From NCBI GenBank assembly GCA_007129055.1, contig SKWE01000032.1:1-6046 (forward strand): a stretch of 6,046 bases of DNA, read 5' to 3'. The stretch comes from Syntrophomonadaceae bacterium (GTDB lineage Bacteria > Bacillota > Dethiobacteria > DTU022). The notes under the pieces are model-generated. The model ran no database searches. It was given only the letters and a program-made list of their open reading frames with translations, and was not told the DNA's origin. Position numbers and translations under genes: made by a program. This document shows, in pieces, positions 5,312 through 6,046 of the stretch (position 1 is its first letter; every line of letters starts with the position of its first letter).

Positions 5312-6046
5312 CTGTTCCCGGATTGAGGCTGTCCAGTCGCCTGTAGTAGGCTGAAACCAATGGGATATAGCCGGTTTCTTTCAGCATTTCGTAAGGGATA
5401 AGCCTATAGTTCGATTTGCAGTAACGCCCGGAAGCAAGATAGCGAAGCGTTTCCTGGTAGTAGCGGTCAACTTCACGCAGGCCCTTATCGACAGTCAGCA
5501 GGTGAAAGAAATGCCTGGACCAGGTAAAATCAGTTTCCTTTGCGCCAAGGCCGTAAAATTTTCTGTTGAACTTGCGATTCATTACCATAACTGTTTTCTC
5601 CAGCGGTACATTTTTCTTCTTCTGCCAGCGGTAGAGGCTGCGCGCCTGGCGTTTAATCTTCCCCTTTATTTTCATTATGGTAGCCTTTGAAAGATCGATA
5701 TGTGAATCCCTGATATAGAGCCCCAGGAATTCAAAGCCTTCGCCCGGCTTGTAGATTTTTGTTTTTGCTGCGTTTATTTTCAATTCCTTTTCAGCAAGGG
5801 CGCCTGTGACGTGCTCATAGGCTTTATTGGCCATATCTTCTTTGCAGAAGAGCACCATATCATCTGAATAGCGGGCATAAGCAGGGTAGGTTGAAGCCAT
5901 TTCCCGGTCAAAGTGTTTCAGGTAGAGATTGCTTAGTGTGGGCGCCAGCGGCATACCGGCCATAACGCCGCGGCCGGAATAAGGTTTTAACAGCCCTTCA
6001 ACGTATACTTCTTTACGTAAAATTAGGTATTTTATTGTTTCGGCCA
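5280..6046 (-). CDS. reverse transcriptase, C-terminal part, cut by window edge; class not assigned
   Basis: An RNA-directed DNA polymerase fragment of 254 residues. The frame is open through the right edge, so ATG 5963 is internal, not the start. Numbering from the edge, it shows the RT primer/template motif GMPLAPTLSNLYLKHFD (30-46), the catalytic YARYSDDMVLF (56-66, a YSDD version of YxDD with Asp61 and Asp62), LKINAAKTKIY (88-98) and the FEFLGLYI grip (104-111). A basic, probably helical thumb follows (about 120-170), then an unusual tail with SNYRLIPYEMLKETGYIPLV (211-230). The QGG of group II intron enzymes is replaced by LAP, no HNH endonuclease follows, and the retron NAXXH motif is not seen. 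It is therefore more likely a retron-unlike, unknown-group or defence-type RT, but this is uncertain without its N-terminal half. It leads a same-strand block with cupin and vapBC. Confidence 0.88.
   Translation of the reverse strand, partial: AETIKYLILRKEVYVEGLLKPYSGRGVMAGMPLAPTLSNLYLKHFDREMASTYPAYARYSDDMVLFCKEDMANKAYEHVTGALAEKELKINAAKTKIYKPGEGFEFLGLYIRDSHIDLSKATIMKIKGKIKRQARSLYRWQKKKNVPLEKTVMVMNRKFNRKFYGLGAKETDFTWSRHFFHLLTVDKGLREVDRYYQETLRYLASGRYCKSNYRLIPYEMLKETGYIPLVSAYYRRLDSLNPGTGATRLNGPLD

Noticed and set aside
4869..6046. Diversity-generating retroelement (template/variable repeats near the reverse transcriptase)
   Set aside because: I saw no long near-identical repeat pair differing at adenines in the window. 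The only repeat near the RT is the 15-base duplication at its stop codon. Sequence beyond 6046 could change this.

Overview
The window reads as part of a bacterial chromosome with moderate GC, most likely from an anaerobic Bacillota of the Clostridia type. That placement is an inference. It rests on strong AAGGAGG-like ribosome binding sites, on a DUF166/DfsP-type gene (a family I know from clostridia and archaea), and on the general look of the LOG and asparagine synthetase proteins. No rRNA, tRNA, CRISPR array or insertion sequence is visible.

Layout. Positions 1-719 (minus strand) hold the N-terminal half of a glutamine-hydrolysing asparagine synthetase, cut by the left window edge. A 222-base leader/promoter region follows (720-941). 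Positions 942-3047 (minus) are a tight two-gene operon: a DUF166/DfsP-like protein of unknown function (2319-3047), then a class II CPD photolyase (942-2300). Positions 3048-3259 are a divergent promoter region serving that operon and a plus-strand LOG-family gene (3260-4117), which has a clear extended -10 promoter. The LOG gene converges on a minus-strand accessory block. In transcription order that block is a reverse transcriptase cut by the right edge (5280-6046), a small cupin (4869-5210), and a VapBC/FitAB-type toxin-antitoxin pair (vapB 4531-4812, vapC 4137-4529).

How the genes fit together. DfsP and photolyase are almost certainly cotranscribed (18-base gap, with the photolyase ribosome binding site running into the dfsP stop codon), and an imperfect LexA-like box overlaps the inferred transcription start. 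VapB and VapC form a standard autoregulated pair, with a palindromic, helically phased operator between cupin and vapB. The asparagine synthetase is unusual: no ATG, GTG or TTG codon precedes its catalytic cysteine directly, so it either starts at AUC or carries a short N-terminal propeptide. The reverse transcriptase lacks the usual group II intron and retron signatures in its visible part and is the best candidate for something undescribed. Its key N-terminal half and its upstream neighbours lie outside the window.
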